Origin: Uranotaenia lowii
Lineage: Eukaryota > Arthropoda > Insecta > Diptera > Culicidae
Direction of reading: 5' to 3'
DNA: 64,000 nucleotides
Assembly (NCBI RefSeq): GCF_029784155.1
Contig: NC_073691.1
Location: 56,059,217-56,123,216, forward strand
Position 1 is the first letter of the stretch. The number at the start of each line of letters is the position of its first letter. Under the pieces are notes generated by a model that did no database searches, was not told the DNA's origin, and worked only from the letters and a program-made list of their open reading frames with translations. This document shows positions 10,120 through 21,777 of this stretch, in pieces. The translations under genes were made by a program, and so were the position numbers.

Positions 10120-12830
10120 TTCATTTGGGCGCATCCAAATAATAAAAAAAAATTGGGGACCCTCATAATTACATTTTCTATGGAGACACCCTGAAACCCT
10201 AGACAGAAAAAACTCCCAAATCAGACTTTGAGTCTCAATTTGACACTCCTCGCTTAAAACCGCTATATTTCTCTTGTTTCTCAACCGATTTTGTAAAGAA
10301 CACACCGCTAGAATCGGTATGAAGTTGGCTTTTTGGTAAATTTATTGCTTACCGTTTTCTTTTATGTTGTGACATAAGTGCAACATTATTTGTTGTCAAA
10401 AACGTAATATTGAAATTGTGTTTTACTGAGATTATATTATTACATAATTTTTCAACTACCACTTTAAAATTCAAAATTCATGAAAGTCTTTAATGCCTAG
10501 GAAAGCACCGATGTCGCCGACAATAATTCTGAGTTCTAGACAAAAACAATAACTGTAAATCTTTGGACAAACCTTAAAAGTCGGTTATCTTTGATTCTAT
10601 TTTAAAAAATTTCATAAAAAATCCAAAACCAACATCAATAAATTGAGTCATATAACTTAAGTACTATAATCATATAATCATACAATCAAGTACTCAATAA
10701 CAGTTTTCGCACGTTTTCGTATTAAATCGTAACATTAGAAAAGTGGTCCTTAACCTAAAGGGTGGCCTAAATTTTTATAATGAAACCTTAAGATACAAAA
10801 TATGGAATTTGCTTTCATTGATAGTTAAAATCTTTGAATTTGTTTAAGAGTCCGGTAGATAAAATTTATTTGATTTGAGAATAAAATAAGTTCTTTTTAA
10901 GGTAGCATTCAATTTCCTTAAATAAAAACTTATTGTTTGCTGGATGCAAACTTGAACCAAATTTATGATGTTAGTTTTAAATTTGCTTAAAAAAAACTGC
11001 ATTATTAATAATATTATACCAAACACAAAGAAAATATTTAAACAAAAATAGAAAATTTTGTGAAGAATTTTTAGGTGAAGTTCAGGTACATGTTTCATTA
11101 ACAACAAATATTTTTCATAAAGAATCAATTCCATCATGAAAATCCTTTGGATAAATTTAAAAAAAAAAATTGGGATTTTTTTGGCAAGAACAAAAATTAA
11201 ATAAATTACTGAATCAAAGCAATTGAAAGATTCCTTTTAATTCAACCACGGTAAATGAAAAGTTCATATACCAGTATTGCGATAGCAACTTACTACCTTC
11301 TTAAGTGAACGTTTTCGTAGTAGGCTACCAAACACAACAGTAGGCTCACAAGTAGGCTCACAAACACAACAGAGTAAAAAAATTAACTTTAATTCTCCTT
11401 TATATTTGCGATTTTCAGCTTAATTATGTGTATAAATTAATTTTGATAAAAAAATTTGAAATCTGGAAATTTAATTGACAAGCAAATTTTCAAGTTCATA
11501 TTCTCTTGATTTCCCCAACAATTTTATGTTGATTGGCAAACTCATTTGCAAGCTTAATCTTTTTGAATTTTGAATCTGCATTCTGAATCTGAATTCTGAA
11601 CCAGAGTTCAAAAATTGAACTTTGAATCAATTTCTGAATTTCTATACGATTTCTGAGATTTCCGAATCTTAATTCTAGATCAAAATTTTATGAGCCAAGT
11701 TTAAGAGCGTTCATTCATGAATGTATTATTTAAATTCTGAAGTTCTGGTATAATCTTAATTCATTATTTCAATTTTTTTAATCTGTCTGGTGAATCTGAA
11801 TTACAATATGAATTTCAAATGATGAATCTGAATCTGATTTTTTCAATTTTGTATCGCCATTTAGAAGCTTTAAATGTTTAAATTTTGTGTAATAATCAAG
11901 TTTAGGAACTTCGAGTTTAAATATAAAAAAATTCTTCTTTTTCATATTCGAAAAACTATAATTAAAATATTGAAAATGCATATGATTTGCAAAAAACATG
12001 ATTCAAATGATTCAAATGAAATGCAACTCTAAGTTGGAACCAGCATTGCAAAGCAGCTTTTCATTTCTTATTCCTTATGATTATTCGAAGAATCCTAAAC
12101 TGGATACAGAATCAGAAATACGAAAGAAATATACGATACACTTTTGGTTATGGGAAAATGGAACAAGAACTTTCAAAATGGGTTAAATTTAAAATTAAAT
12201 ATTAAGATCTGAATTTCTAGAAACAAGTGAGAAAATTTTGAAAAACTGTAGCAGAATTTCGAACTTGGAATGGGTTTTTGAGGTTCTGGCATTAGAATTT
12301 AGTCTAGATTGTTACTCTTGAATGACTTTACTCTATTATCATCATTTGATTATGAATTTAAAATTTTGAATGTAGAGTAGAATGGGGGGTTTTAACTCCC
12401 AATCCTCCCCCTCCCTTATTCCTACGGCCATGATGTACCTTAAAACGGGATAATATTGATCACCGGGGTAACTAGCCCCCAGCATGAAACTTTTCCACAT
12501 AATCATCAATAACTAAGTCTAATATCAAAATATCTCAGAATTCTTTTCTACGTTTTAAAACCTATAAGTTGAGTTTTAAATTGGGAAAAACTTGGTTCGT
12601 TTTTGAAAATTTCTTATGTAAGTAAAAATGTAATTTAAAAATCATGAAATATCTGTTTTTTTAGACTCGCAAACGAACACCCTTCCTGATAACATCAAAG
12701 CGTTTAGGAGCAGCAGGTTGATTTATAAGAGAGTTCAACTATTTTCCTTGGTAAAGAATAGTTTTGATGTTATTTTTGTTAAAGTTTGAGGCAAATTTTT
12801 GGTATTTAAAAAATAGGGACAATTTAAAAT
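10120..12830. other. AT-rich sequence without recognised gene
   Basis: I find no gene here. From about 11570 to 11840 there is simple text built on GAATCTGAATTT-like words. Around 11320-11370, AGTAGGCTCACAA occurs twice in direct order. Near 12380-12490 are C/G-rich blocks (ggggtaactagccccc). The frame at 11998-12186 is low-complexity. It is probably eroded repeat sequence. Confidence 0.4.
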
Positions 12831-13590
12831 GCCCCAAATGACATTACATTTGAAAAAGTTATGCGCTACAGGCTTAAATTGATCATTGGCCCAGTACAAG
12901 GTCTCATGCCAAATTTGGGCCAGATCGCATCACGTTAAAGGGTCGCTCAACGAGCCTAAAGTTTGTATGAGATTTTGGGACTTTTTGTTCGGGAGGAATA
13001 CGAAAATCCAGTTTTTCATTGATAACTTTGGTTCCCTTCGTCCGATTTTTTTTTGAAAACGACTTTTCTTAAAGCCTAAACTATGAAAAATATTTCATCC
13101 GAAGACTGCATTTCGATTTAAGTTAAGGCACAAAAGTTAATAGTTCTTTTTTAAGGGTTATATTCATCACATTTAACGAAAGACACTGCTTCGAACAATT
13201 AGACGCAGCATAAACAGTGATGAATATCACCCTTAAAAAGGTTACCCCATTTTTGAAGTTAAATAACTTTTTTATCGTAAGTCGAATCGAAATACTGTCT
13301 TCCGTGAAATATTTCTCATAGTTTGGGATTTAAGAAAAACCGTTTTCATAAAAAAGTCGACCGAAGAGGACCAAAGTTATTCATGAAAAACTGGATTTTC
13401 ATGTTCCTCCCGAACAAAATATTTCAGAATCCCATACAAACTTTATGCTCGTTGAGCGACCCTTTCCCGTGATCCGATCTGGCCCAAATTTGGAATGAGA
13501 CCTTGTACTAGGCCAAGGATCAATATAAACCTGCAGCACATAACATTTCACAAGCTTGGCATTTCTCATACAAATTTGGGGCAAGTGACA
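12831..13590. repeat. Large foldback element, ~330-bp inverted arms
   Basis: The left arm (about 12831-13165) and right arm (about 13225-13590) are inverted copies with scattered differences. Shared anchors are GGGTCGCTCAACGAGC versus GCTCGTTGAGCGACCC, AAATTTGGGCCAGATCG versus CGATCTGGCCCAAATTT, and TCGTTTTC..AAAGTCG-type blocks. The central hairpin pairs TTAAGGGTTATATTCATCAC with GTGATGAATATCACCCTTAA. No coding capacity and no clear target duplication were found. The frames listed inside are palindrome by-products. Confidence 0.8.
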
Positions 13591-14861
13591 TTTTCCAAGA
13601 GTAAGCCAGTCCGGGACAAAAGGCTAGAAACTCTATCAAATGGTAAAGTTTGAAGGGAAAAATTAAAGGAGAATCAGTACGAGGACCTAGAGAATTGAAT
13701 AATGGCAAAATTTAATTTTTTTTGTAGTTTAAATTTAACAAGTTATGCAGAATAACTTAGCCCCTTAAAATCCATCTTACGATTTTAATTGCTGTTCGGC
13801 TTTAACACATTAAAGACCGCGATGTTGTTTTTTTTTAACCGCGAAGAAATCTAAACCAAGAAACATCGAAATTCAGCATTGTATATCTCAGAATTAACTG
13901 GGCCAGAAGTTACAAATTTTGTATTTTTGAGCCACCGAAAGTGTTGTGTTCAATTTTGTAGAGTTTCATGATTAATTTTATACCATTTGAGTTTATTTCG
14001 AACTGCCTTAGCAATTTATAAACTAGCATTTGAAAATGTTTTGAAGTTGTTTTGTATCCTTTATGATCAAGAAAACTCCCTAAAACCCTCAAAATAAAGA
14101 CTGATCAATGTTACCCCAAAGAACCAAATTCTAAACAGAGATAAAATCGATTTTTAAATCAAATTTAAAGTAATCTAATAAATTTCTGCAACCATGTTTT
14201 ACGTTCATAGGAGTCCAGTACTGGTTTTAAGGATATTAAACAAGCCAAAACCCTCTTAACAGAAAAAATAATCGAAAGATATTGAAAAATGTGATCAATT
14301 TTACCCCGGATTACGGTACCTACATATGTTTATTTAAATCATGCTTGGAAAACTCCGTTACAGCGCAAAACGCTCTGTTTCATGATTTCCCGAACAAAAT
14401 AACAAAAAATGCCATGAAAACCTCAGATCAGACACTTTATCATTTTCCAAAGTCTGACCTCGCCCGAATCCGCAAGTTTTGTATATTTTATTTTATTTTA
14501 TTTATTTTAGTCATATTGTGGAAACTGTGCTTAAGTTTACGTTAAAAAAAAATGTGAATTTGTCACTGCACCTAGGAGATTAACAGTTGAAAATTTCAGA
14601 AAAAAAACAAAGCAACAAAGAACATTCAGGTATATTTTTAATAGCGCCAACAGCGATGACTAGCATAACTAACTCTGGATTGAAAGAGGTCTAATTTCGC
14701 AAACTCGAATGGAAGAATAAAATCTTGAATGCAGTATAGAAGCCCTGAGCTTTCAAAGCACATTGTGTACAATATTGCTAACAAGTTTTATGAATAGGGT
14801 ATCTTAATACTTTTAAATCCTTAAAAAATCAAATCTTTGTTTGGAAAAATAAAGAATTTAT
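13591..14861. other. No gene recognised
   Basis: This is AT-rich sequence. TTACCCC-type words recur (about 14110, 14300), similar to the C/G-rich words near 12470, which suggests an old degraded element. The frame at 14282-14545 has no recognisable motif. Confidence 0.35.
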
Positions 14862-16346
14862 TCTTCTAATATATAAAGATGAGTTGGACTATATATGTTT
14901 GTATGCACCTTATACAAATCCACACCGCTTAACCGATCAGCCTGAAATTTGGTACAGTTATGTGTTTGGACCATGGGAAGGTTTTAGTAATAGTTTCGAG
15001 CCCCTCCCACCTGAGAAAAGGGACCCTCCCATAGAACTTTCGTTTTTTTCCCACAACCCAAAAGTCATGGCACCCATTTTTCAGAACCATTTTTTTCCCC
15101 TTTGGCGGGGTTGTTTTCACCATCACCATGGGCCGGGCATTAGAAACGACCATCAAGAGTTCACGTGGACTGCTAGCGATTTACAAATTCATAGCGAAGT
15201 TTTTTTCCTTCTGCTGTTCAAAGCACGTGGTACTGGTACGAAGTATTTGATTGCAATAATGAGCCTTAATTAAGGATTGAAAAATACAATCCCTGTTAGG
15301 AATATATTGACTAGAATTTCAATGGTTTTCAAAGTGCTCCCTACCACCGCCCGGGGGCTTTGAGAGTCTACAAGGATACACAGTGAACTGAAAAGTGAAC
15401 CGTGAATAGCTATTTGGACTGGAGGCTGAAAAACTTATGAACAGCGTTTTCATAGACTCCAGCTTTTAAGAACCAACCATTTTCATATTTTTAGGATTCC
15501 TTATAAAGAAAGAAAAATTAATAAGATTCAGAGTTATACATTGCAGTGCAGCCTTTCAATGCTTTGATAGCCGCCGGGAAATTTAAACGGGGGAGTAGAC
15601 ATTTTATTAGATAATTAAATCGGAGGTTTTAAGCTTTATACAATTCTATTTCATTGATCAATTTATAACTTTTGATATATTTTTGGCCATCAATGTGTTC
15701 AATTCTACCATCCAATTTGGAAAAAAAATCGTTTGGTAATGCAAGTTCAAACAAATGATATCAAAGAATTTTAACATTGATCACTCTTCAAAATAATTAA
15801 TAAAATGATTGTGTCCGAGGATAAAAAACTTAAATAGAACTCAAATAAGACCATTTCCATAACATTTAAATGGTAGTTTCGGTTCAGAGATGATTTATTT
15901 TCGATAGCTCCAAGAAACTTTTAGTAAAAGTTTCTACATTTAAGAAAAACTAATCATAAAACAGTGTTCAATTAAAAAGCGAAAAAAGCACACATACAAT
16001 TAAAAACATGCAAAATGAGTCTTAAACATAGTTCAACAAGGTTCGGAAGTGTTTTCTGGAAATTTTTAAGTGAATAAAACTTACATATACCATTGTACAA
16101 GAAGATCATCCATCTTGAAAAGTGGGATAATCTCCAAAGAGATTTTCATCGAATGGAGAATGGGAACGATAGAAAATCATTTTATCATTTGCATTTAAAA
16201 AATTAAAGGCCAAATCTATTCGAGATTCGTAGAAAAAAGGTGGGTTAAATGATGAATATAAAGCTTCCAACATTTCGAAAAATCAAACAACTCATTTTGA
16301 TTTATATTTTTTGTGAACCCGAGCAAGGCCGGGTAAAATAAGCTAG
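14862..16346 (+). mobile_element. Helitron-like non-autonomous element
   Basis: The left end reads TCTTCTAATATATAAAGATG, the TC(T)...TATAAAGATGAG form seen at 5' ends of insect Helitrons. The right end carries a short hairpin, ACCCG (16317-16321) paired with CGGGT (16330-16334). Eleven to twelve bases later comes CTAG (16343-16346) followed by a host T, the canonical CTRR-T terminus. No terminal inverted repeats and no Rep/helicase frame are present. The base before the 5' TC is T where A is usual, so the exact start may be 3 bp further in. The frame 14884-15273 lies inside and is not a gene. Confidence 0.75.
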
Positions 16347-16974
16347 TTGAAGTATAAAAATATCGTGTTGAAAATTTTCATGAGTATTTGTGTGAAAAGT
16401 TGTGTTGAATTATATAAAGTTGTATGAAAATGTTATTCAATTTCTTTAGTTTGATGATATTTAAATTTAGTTCATGCGTATAGAACAGATATATTCGAAG
16501 TATGGAAAAAAATCAATAGATAGGGGAGAATGAGGATACTTAAAAAGGATACTAGAAAATGTGCCAAATAGAGCAATACAACAAAAAAGTTGTAGTCTCA
16601 AAAAATTGAAAAAAAAATTAATTCTCTTATAAATTAGAGTGGGGTAACGTGGGCCATGGGGAAACGTGGACCACTCTAAATATCTCAGCTGTGTGTTGAG
16701 ATAAAAACCTCAATCCAACTGTCATCGTCGTCGTTTTGCGTAAGCATGTTTTCCTATATGTTGTATACTTATGAACGTATCATATGCTTCTTTCATTAGA
16801 CTATCCTAGAAAAATGTACTTTCATAATTAAACAAGCACCCACGAATCGCATACGTGGGAGACCTACAGTGAGGGGCAAAATAAAGTGTCCAAATTATTT
16901 TTTTATCATTTCTTTTATTTTTCTGGTTAAAATTCACCGAAAACACATCGTAATTATTTTTACTAATTGTTTAC

Positions 16975-18968
16975 AACGAATCAACAAAAGTTTAATTGTT
17001 GTCTGGCTGTCTAACGAGATTGAAGCGATCAGCAAATTTCAAGAATCGTAATATCACAGTTCACAATATCAAAGTTGATTTTTTATATTGAAAGTTGTGG
17101 AACGAAAGGTTAGTTGTGTTCAATCCTCTTAAAAAAATTAATTGCAGTGAAATATTCACTATTTTTAGAATGATTTACTATTTCTTTTTATCCTGCTGTT
17201 ATGTAACTAGACCACGTTATGTGAAAAATGTTAACGTGAAGAATCAAATAACCGTTTGGCAAGTGAGGGAATAGCTTATTGTTTTGCTAGTTTTCGAAGA
17301 TACGCGACTTTTTCATGTCTGTTAATAATCTGTTTAATATGGGGAGGGAATCATAAAGCAGTTTTTAAATTCTCTCAATATGAATTTTATGTTGACAAAA
17401 AACGGTAAATATTTCATAATCTTCAAATTATCCAACAATTGTTTACCAGAAAATATGATTTAATTTCGTATTAGAAATTGGAAAGAATGGTTTAATTTGA
17501 ACGAAGAGTTATTATAGCAATGACTCTGTGAAAAAATATCATAATTATGTTTCATAAAACTAATGCGAATTGGAAGAGTGTTCAAAGGTTCACTTTATGT
17601 TTTTACGTTGGATCGGGAGGACCAACATGAAGAGTGTTCTGAAGGTTCACTTTAAGAATTTACGTTGGATCAGGAGGACCAACATGAAGAGTGTCCTGAA
17701 GGTTCACCTTATGTTTTAACGTTGGATCAGGAGGACCAACATGAAGATTGTTCTGAAGGTTCACTTTAAGAATTTACGTTGGATCGGGAGGACCAACATG
17801 AAGAGTGTTCTGAAGGTTCACTTTATGTTTTAACGTTGGATCGGGAGGACCAACATGAAGAGTGTCCTGAAGGTTCATTTTATGTTTTAACGTTGGATCG
17901 GGAGGACCAACATGAAGATTGTTCTGAAGGTTCACTTTAAGAATTTACGTTGGATCGGGAGGACCAACATGAAGAGCGTACTGAAGGTTCACTTTAAGTA
18001 TTTATATTGGATCGGGAGGACCAACATGCATAGTCTTCTAAAGGTTCACTATAAGAATTTACAATATATTGGAAGGAACATCATAAAGAGAGTTTTGAAG
18101 GCGTCAAACGACTCCGTACTCGATTGGCGGAACCTCACTAGATAACATTACTCCGTCTTGTAACTGGCGAAGCTCTTCAAACTCCAAATGAAGGAAGAAA
18201 GGGAGGACCTTGAATTTGTATTTTTTCAAAAAACCTTTCCTATTCGTAAAGACGTTCATTAAGATTATCTAACCTGTTTGATGTGTTAGGTTATCTGAAG
18301 CCGGGGCTTTGTGAATGTTAAACAAGTTTAAAATACGGGGAACTGAGATGAAGGGAGAAAATACGTCAATGATCACACAAAGTGTGCAGCCAATAATTGA
18401 ATTTGTGGTAATTTGTGGCAAGAAAAAGTTAGAGAAAAGAGAAGGTTCGAGTTAAAATGAGAGAACCCAGTGCTCAGAGAGAATGAAAATATGCAAATTT
18501 TTGCAAATTGTGGTAATTTGTGAAGCAGTTGTGGAATTTTGATCATTACCACTCCAAATGCAAATGTAAATCTCTCTCGATTTACATCCCTTGTAAAAAT
18601 GGCTCTGTAATGATTGCATTGCAATGCTAGTTTTTACTACTCGCGACCCATTGGTTTGAATATTCAGAAGTGGATAGATTGGCAGAAAGCTTAAACAAAA
18701 TTGAAAGGGTGGTTTTGTCTTCACTTATTCTGGTGTAGAGGGGAGATGTGTAGCCGATAATTGCGATTCGCCACACTCTCTCGACCGATAAGCCTTCCGA
18801 GTCGTTATTCTCCCTCCATCATCCTCACCACACGCACAGACATGACGGCTGAGCTGTCGTGTCGTGTGCGGCAGCCGTCTACCAACGATCGTCGGCGAGA
18901 GTGGACGCGTGTCTCCCGTTCAGCCAGTACACCACTGATAAGAGTACACCACGAAGCTTAAGTGTGCA
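16975..18968. other. ~2 kb insertion inside the left inverted repeat of the Tc1 element
   Basis: When aligned to the intact right inverted repeat, the left repeat is continuous up to about 16974 and resumes at about 18969. The intervening sequence holds a 57-bp tandem array (17581-18092). After it comes a stretch (about 18280-18960) that turns GC-richer and ends in GTGTGCACA. The frames at 18761-18961 and 18373-18724 show no recognisable domain. A solo LTR was considered, but I found no matching target duplication. Confidence 0.6.
17581..18092 (+). repeat. 57-bp tandem repeat array, about nine units
   Basis: The core of each unit is ACGTTGGATCGGGAGGACCA. The first unit is 56 bp; the second, read out base by base, is 57 bp, and the rest are consistent with that length. 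Two subtypes alternate: units with CACTTTAAGAATTTACG and units with CACTTTATGTTTTAACG. Order is preserved from 17581, and the last two units (18 kb) are diverged. Because 57 is 19 codons, one frame keeps a 19-residue period (VLKVHFKNLRWIGRTN), but the second subtype carries an in-frame TAA. I therefore do not call it a gene. Confidence 0.9.
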
Positions 18969-19220
18969 CAATTATGTTCTTTTTAATTTTTGTTAATGTT
19001 GCGCTGGTAAAAAAAAAGTTTTTCTGATAGAGAAACAATTAATATTCCAAAAAAAAAGGGGAAAATAAAGTGTCCAACTCAAAAATCAATAAAATTTCGA
19101 TAAGTTTCCATCGCGAGGCCCCTCGAATTTGTTTGTTTTGTGTATTTTGACGTTTCATAAACAACTGGCTTGGCTCTGGAGTATTCAAAAAGGTGTCTAC
19201 ATTCGAATAAGTTGTAAAAT

Positions 19221-20244
19221 ATGGAGAACGCATAAATTTCTGGTTCCATTCCGTTGTCCATCCGGAAACTGGTTGTTCGTGATGTGAATAACGGTCAAAC
19301 GCACCGGGAAGTGGCCAAGCACTACGAAATCAGCAAGACAGCGGTATCAAAAATCATGAAGAAGATGAAAACGTTCGGATCGGAGATGGATCACCCAGGA
19401 AGAGGACTGAAGCCCAAGACAGATGCTAGAACGGACAAGAAAATCATTCTTGAAGTGAAGAAAAACGCAATAATAACGATCCGGCAGGTACAGGAAGAGC
19501 TCCAATTTTCGGTATTGCGTTGTACTGTCCGTCGCCGCATCCATACAAAGGAGTACCATAGAAAGATCGCAGTGAGAAGGCCTTTCATCAGCCAGGTGAA
19601 CAAGGCTAAGCGACTCAAGTTCGTCAAGGAACACGCCGATAAACGGCTCGAGTACTAGAAAACATTGTTGTGGGCCGACGAATCCAAATTCGAGCTATTC
19701 AACCGGAAGAAGCGGCATCATAAGAGGCGCAAGTCGGGTGAGGAACTCCAAGATCGCCATATCCAAGGAACAGTCAAGCACGGAGGAGGTAACGTGATGG
19801 TGTGGGGATGCTTTTCTTGGGGTGGGATGGGCAATTTGGTAAAAATTGACGGAATCTTGACAGCTGAGTCATATTCCAATATCCTGCGGGAAAACCTCGA
19901 GGTATACCTCATCAAGACGGGCCTCGAAGAGCGGTTCGTTTTACAGCAGAATAACGATCCGAAGCATACGGCCAATCTGATGAAGTCATTTTCCCGTTCA
20001 TGCCGCATCAAACCCCTTGAATGGCCCCCACAAAGTCCTGATCTGAACCCCATCGAAAATCTATGGGCCATCCTCGATGCTCTGATTGATAAGACTGGTG
20101 TGACAAATTAAAAATACTTATTTTGATGCCATGGAGCATGCGTGGGAGGAACTCGACCCACAACACTTGCACAACCTTGTTGAAAGTATACCGAAGCACT
20201 TGTAGGAGGTGTTGAAGGCCAAAGGAGGCCATACCCATTATTAA
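19221..20244 (+). pseudogene. Tc1-family transposase, several disabling changes
   Basis: An ATG at 19221 (MENA) runs into TAA after four codons; the recognisable frame then starts at about 19254. An N-terminal helix-turn-helix region (GQTHREVAKHYEISKTAVSKI) is followed by a second DNA-binding part (QVQEELQFSVLRCTVRRRIH). The catalytic motifs are WADESKF (first Asp), QQNNDPKHTA (second Asp) and SPDLNPIENLWA (Glu). I count 32 residues between the second Asp and the Glu, against the 34 expected, so a short in-frame deletion is likely. A TAG at 19656-19658 replaces the conserved Trp before KTLLWADE. A frameshift near 20105 separates off the C-terminal AWEELDPQHLHNLV text, which has another stop before a final GGHTHY at 20244. 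Confidence 0.85.
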
Positions 20245-21441
20245 ATCGTTCTTGTTTGCCTTATGTTAGAATCAATTTGAAGCTGTACCGATCTGGACAC
20301 TTTATTTTGCCTCTGTTTTTTGGAATATTTACTGTTTTATTTTTTCTATCAGAAAAACTTTTTTTTTTAACAGCGCAACATTAACAAAAATTGAAAAGAA
20401 CGTAATAAACAATATTTAAAAAATGATTACTATGCGTTTTCGTTGAATTTAAACCAGAAAAATAAAAGAAATTGAAAAAAAATAACTTGGACACTTTATT
20501 TTGCCCCTCACTGTAAAGTGCATAACAAAAATATGCTCATACGCTTATGATTTTAGTTTTGTCATGTTTTTTCACGAGGAAAAGAAATTTTTGATGAAAC
20601 ATCAATAAGTCACTCAAACGCAACCAATTTGCATAAAATAACTTGTGAGGAATCGTGGGCCACATTTTGTGGGGTATCTTGGGCCCCTTATTAGGATATA
20701 TTGACAGTTTTACACAAACACCACCTTAGCAGGAGGCCTTAGCCCTAACCTCAAACCATGGGAGAACAGAATCAATTTTTGAGAAGGGCGCACGATAAAC
20801 GCGATAGGTGTTTTTATACACATTCAGAACTTAAAATACGTTTTTTGCTATCTGTATAACTTTCTTATGCCAAATAAAGAGTTGTGAAAAATATTGTGTC
20901 AATTTTTTAATGCGTTAGCGACGAACACAAATCCTATCTAAGAAATTTTGCCGAAACGTTCACGAGCCAGGAATTAGGAACTATTTGATCATACACAACT
21001 CTCTTTTTTATTTCCTCATCTGAAATCGCTTTGAAGTAACTAAATGAATTATGAAATTTCAGTTATGGGCCAACTCATAAACTTTGCACGTTATCTAGTC
21101 AATTTGGATTTGGTGCCCACGTTTCCCCACAGTTTTTCAAAATCAAAAAAAAAAAACTTTTTTCGAAAACAATCACAACTTGGGAAAATAATGTATTTAA
21201 AAAAAAAAAAAATGCCTTATGATACCTTACAAATCTAAAAACCTTCTCATTTATTTTTTTCTTATTATCATTTATAATAAAGAAGTTATGAAGCAAAGAA
21301 GAAAAGTGGCCCATGATACCACACTCTCCCCTACTTTAAAATGTTTCTCACCTGAAAAAATTGCAATTAAATTATTTATTCTAATATGTCAATCGTTAGA
21401 GTAAAATGTAAACTTAATAATACCATAAATTCAAAGCAATA

Positions 21442-21777
21442 TTAACATTGATAGATTAACGGCTTTCAGTCAATTTTTGTAATCAAAACGATTGTTATTT
21501 ACTGCTGTCCAGGCGTTTCGGCTGTTTGTTGTAGCCTTCTTCAGTGGAAAATAATTGTCAGACTCGTTTCTTGCGTAGTTTCTATTGTAGCTAAAGACCA
21601 ATGGTTGAACTTTCTGTATAAAAATGCTGCATCAGTAAGACTGCAACGCTTCACCATTTGACAATTATTTTCCACTGAAGAAGGCTACAACAGATAGCCG
21701 AAACGTCTGGACAATAGTAAATAACAGCCGTTTTGATTACAAAAATTGACAGAAAAGCCGTTAATCTATCAATATTA
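21442..21777. repeat. Inverted-repeat element carrying the CTGANGA..GAAACGT motif in both arms
   Basis: The left arm begins TTGATAGATTAACGGCTTTC-like text, and its inverse ends the right arm (GCCGTTAATCTATCAA). Each arm contains CCACTGAAGAAGGCTACAAC followed by a short loop, then TAGCCGAAACGTCTGG: at 21671-21710 on the + strand and 21509-21546 on the - strand. A related copy lies at 34421-34735 and a fragment at 39046-39098. There is no coding capacity. Confidence 0.75.

Larger units (their letters stand above)
16867..20513 (+). mobile_element. Tc1-type element with long IR/DR ends, left end interrupted
   Basis: The outer ends are CAGTGAGGGGCAAAATAAAG and its inverse, flanked by TA (16865-16866 and 20514-20515). 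The right inverted repeat is about 220 bp and contains the word GGCAAAATAAAGTGTCCA twice in direct order: once at the tip (20487-20507) and once at the inner edge (20294-20311, one base changed). This is the IR/DR plan of Tc1 elements such as Sleeping Beauty. On the left, the tip (16873-16893) and the inner copy (19058-19077) are separated by an extra 2 kb inserted between about 16975 and 18968. Between the repeats lies one broken transposase. Confidence 0.85.
16636..21327. mobile_element. TIR element with GTGGGGTAACGTGGGCC ends, split by a nested Tc1 element
   Basis: The left end AGAGTGGGGTAACGTGGGCC is matched in inverse by GGCCCATGATACCACACTCT at the right, with about four mismatches. Subterminal relatives of the same word recur near 16658, 20652, 20677 and 21111. 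The body is only about 1 kb once the nested Tc1 element (16867-20513) is removed. No transposase is recognised. A further fragment of the family lies at 4465-4560. The outer boundary and target duplication remain uncertain. Confidence 0.55.

Noticed and set aside
14884..15273. 129-codon + frame that looks like a small gene
   Set aside because: It lies wholly inside the Helitron-like element and has no recognisable motif.
17912..18145. Repeat protein of 19-residue period
   Set aside because: It is one frame of the tandem array; sister units carry an in-frame stop and no start or promoter is evident.
18283..18968. Solo LTR (TGTTAGG...GTGCACA)
   Set aside because: The ends look suggestive, but no 4-6-bp target duplication and no paired LTR could be found.
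21671..21710. Canonical hammerhead ribozyme
   Set aside because: CTGANGA and GAAA are present, but there is an extra base before stem II and no clear cleavage triplet or third stem, so only a hammerhead-like motif is claimed.
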